Source: Fimbriiglobus ruber
GTDB taxonomy: Bacteria; Planctomycetota; Planctomycetia; Gemmatales; Gemmataceae
Assembly: GCF_002197845.1 (NCBI RefSeq)
Contig: NZ_NIDE01000005.1
Location: forward strand, 620,001-684,000
Reading direction: 5' to 3'
DNA length: 64,000 nucleotides
Made by a program: the position numbers and the translations under genes. The notes beneath the pieces were generated by a model that ran no database searches, was not told the DNA's origin, and worked only from the letters and a program-made list of their open reading frames with translations. Positions 62,168 to 64,000 of this stretch are shown one piece after another. The stretch's first letter is position 1, and every line of letters starts with the position of its first letter.

Positions 62168-62592
62168 CTGCCATCCTCAAGAACATCACCATCGACCAGG
62201 GTGCCGACTACCAGCGCCCGTTCCTGATCCTCGACGAGAACGGCAACCCCGTCGACCTGACGGGCGCGTACGCCGCCATGCAGGTGAGCACGGCGTACGG
62301 GTTCCCCGCCGTCCTGACATTAACGACGTCCAACGGCGGCCTGGTCATCGGCGGGGAGAACGGCACGATCACCCCGGTGGTGTCGGCGGCCATGACCTCC
62401 CCGCTCGTGCCGGGCAACTACCTCTACGACGTGAAACTGGTCTTCGCGAACGGCAAGACCGTACGCCCCTTCCAAGGCACCGCGACGGTCAGCCCCGAAG
62501 TCACCGTCATCGTCCCAACCCCACCTTCCTCCGGAGGGCAATTCAACTTTTCAATCGCCGGGAATTCCGGTTTAGCAGCAGGAGTATTCTAA
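62164..62592 (+). CDS. phage structural hypothetical protein (142 aa)
   Basis: A 142-residue beta-rich protein: MTAILKNITIDQGADYQRPF, LDENGNPVDLTGAYAAMQV, LVPGNYLYDVKLVFANGKTVRPFQGTATVSPEVTV. Such proteins accompany tail fibres in contractile-tailed phages. It is likely a tail accessory with an Ig-like fold. It overlaps the small gene upstream and precedes the long tail protein by one base. Confidence 0.6.
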   Translation: MTAILKNITIDQGADYQRPFLILDENGNPVDLTGAYAAMQVSTAYGFPAVLTLTTSNGGLVIGGENGTITPVVSAAMTSPLVPGNYLYDVKLVFANGKTVRPFQGTATVSPEVTVIVPTPPSSGGQFNFSIAGNSGLAAGVF

Positions 62593-62593
62593 T

Positions 62594-64000
62594 ATGACTT
62601 GGACGCAGACCACCATCAACATCCTCGACGGAGCGGGCAACAGCAAACCGATCATCGCCTACACCGACGGCACGAATTTCTCGTTCGCGCACCCTCTGCT
62701 CGATAATACCGGCGCCATCATCTCACCCGCCACCGCCGGCAACCAGGCGACGATGATTACGGCGTTGGGTTTGTTGTCCACGTCGGCCCTCCAGACGGCG
62801 GGCAATACCCTGCTCTCCGAGATCCAAAGCACGGTCGCCCTCGACACGTCCGTGAACGGGCTCTTGGTCGCCCAGGGGTCGAGCACGTCCGGGCAGAAAG
62901 GTCCGCTCGTCCAGGGGGCGGTTTCGACCTCCGCCCCGTCGCTGACCACCGGCCAGACCAGCCCGCTCAGCCTCGACCCTTCGGGCAACCTGCGGGTCGT
63001 TGTTTCGGGCGGCTCCTCGGGCGGCGGAACGTCGTCGAATTTCGCGTCGGCCTTCCCGTCCGCCGGCACGGCCATCGGGGCGAAAAACGGTTCCACCATG
63101 GTCAACCTCACGGCGGACGGCTCCGGCAACCTCAACGTCAACCTGGTAACCCCCATCCCGGCCGGTTCGAACACCATCGGGAACGTCGCGCTGGCAGCCG
63201 GGACCGCCATCGCCGGGAAGTTCGGCATCGACCAAACGACCCCCGGTACCACCAACGGGGTTCGGGTGAATGCCGCCCTGCCCGCCGGAACGAATAGTAT
63301 CGGCAACATCGGTACCGTTAGCACCGTGACTGCGCTCACGGCGATCACGAACGCGCTGCCCTCGGGCACGAACCTCATGGGCAAGGTGGGCATCGACCAG
63401 TCAACCCCAGGGACGACGAACGGGGTTCAAGTCAACGCCGCGTTACCCGCCGGGTCGAACGTGATCGGCGGCGTGACCATCGCCGACGGGTCGGCCGTCA
63501 CAATGGGAGCCAAAGCCGACTCTGCCGTAACAACCCCGGGTACCACCGCCTCGCTGATCGCCCTGACGAAGGGGCTCCTGACCGGCATCAACAGCCTCGT
63601 GACCGGGACGGTGCTCGCGGCGGGTACCAACCTGATCGGGAAATTCGGAATCGACCAGACCACGCCCGGCACCACCAACGCCGTCAGCGTGGGGTTCGTG
63701 GGTGGCTCGGCCGTGACGCTGAACCAGAAGACCAAGGGCAACTCCATTCCCGTCGTCCAGTCCGGCCCGCAGATCATCTCGGGCGGGTCGTTCACGCGCC
63801 CGGCGAATACGACCGCTTACGCCCAAGGCCAACTCGTCGCCAACAGCACGACGGCCGGTTCCGTCACCGTCCCGACGGCGTCGCTCGCATCCGCTAACGA
63901 TGTCCCCGTCTCGATCATCGGCGCGCGGCTGATCGTCGGTAACACCAGCCTGACCAACGGCGCCTTCCGCATCCACCTGTTCAGCGCGTTACCGACCATC
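62594..64000 (+). CDS. long repeat-rich phage tail protein, C-terminus beyond window
   Basis: At least 469 residues are visible and the frame is open to the edge. The N-terminus is MTWTQTTINILDGAGNSKPII. From about residue 190 it repeats a unit of the form PAGTNxIGxxGIDQTTPGTTNGVxVNAALPAG, with copies near 63215, 63395 and 63650 (in nucleotides), and further degenerate copies. This repeat is typical of phage tail or fibre stalk proteins. The last visible part is SVTVPTASLASANDVPVSIIGARLIVGNTSLTNG. It probably forms a receptor-binding or fibre protein. Confidence 0.8.
   Translation, partial: MTWTQTTINILDGAGNSKPIIAYTDGTNFSFAHPLLDNTGAIISPATAGNQATMITALGLLSTSALQTAGNTLLSEIQSTVALDTSVNGLLVAQGSSTSGQKGPLVQGAVSTSAPSLTTGQTSPLSLDPSGNLRVVVSGGSSGGGTSSNFASAFPSAGTAIGAKNGSTMVNLTADGSGNLNVNLVTPIPAGSNTIGNVALAAGTAIAGKFGIDQTTPGTTNGVRVNAALPAGTNSIGNIGTVSTVTALTAITNALPSGTNLMGKVGIDQSTPGTTNGVQVNAALPAGSNVIGGVTIADGSAVTMGAKADSAVTTPGTTASLIALTKGLLTGINSLVTGTVLAAGTNLIGKFGIDQTTPGTTNAVSVGFVGGSAVTLNQKTKGNSIPVVQSGPQIISGGSFTRPANTTAYAQGQLVANSTTAGSVTVPTASLASANDVPVSIIGARLIVGNTSLTNGAFRIHLFSALPTI

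Overview
The window looks like chromosome from a planctomycete of the Gemmata group. The evidence is a TIGR02996-type protein (12699-13172), a small family of proteins beginning MTE-x-EWL and ending in an HCR...RGCW motif (two intact members plus a remnant), orphan receiver proteins, and a dense load of insertion sequences. This is inference from protein families; no 16S or other marker gene is present.

Region 1 (1-20 kb) is host or accessory chromosome. It holds a hemerythrin-like gene cut by the window edge, two receiver proteins, secreted proteins, a metallophosphoesterase, a MobF-type relaxase-helicase with a good upstream promoter, thioredoxin, SelW/Rdx-like, flavin/PNPOx-like and trypsin-like proteins, and csrA. 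Four insertion sequences lie here. Two are copies of the same IS5-type element (4244-5194 and 14497-15448), one is IS630-like (10397-11541) and one is a second IS5-type (11597-12527). All four have terminal inverted repeats and target duplications I could read directly. No conjugative secretion genes are visible beside the relaxase.

Region 2 (about 20.5-34.8 kb) is the early part of a prophage, with many short overlapping genes. A leftward recombination module (GapR/DUF2312, a RecA-like AAA ATPase, a TolA-like coiled-coil protein, a RecE-like nuclease) and a rightward replication module (HTH protein, GIY-YIG-like protein, DUF1376-like replication protein, DnaC-like loader, Ref-like HNH nuclease) diverge at 32.3 kb. 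An IS701-like element at 21.4-22.8 kb cuts one gene on each side.

Region 3 (about 36.9 kb to the right edge) is the late operon of a contractile-tailed phage. Its order is terminase, portal, MuF-like protein, prohead protease/scaffold with an embedded Nudix domain, decoration protein, major capsid, neck proteins, sheath, tube, tail chaperone with a likely -1 frameshift, tape measure with lysozyme-like domain, baseplate hub, spike, wedge, collar fibre, lysis genes and a long repeat-rich tail protein that runs off the window. HNH-type genes sit between structural genes, and three antisense genes interrupt the operon.

Several genes are broken: the terminase large subunit needs two -1 shifts, the TolA-like gene and the IS701 transposase one shift each. 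The prophage may therefore be decaying, or these are homopolymer/dinucleotide sequence errors. I saw no integrase, no CRISPR array, no rRNA and no intact tRNA. The right end of the prophage is outside the window.
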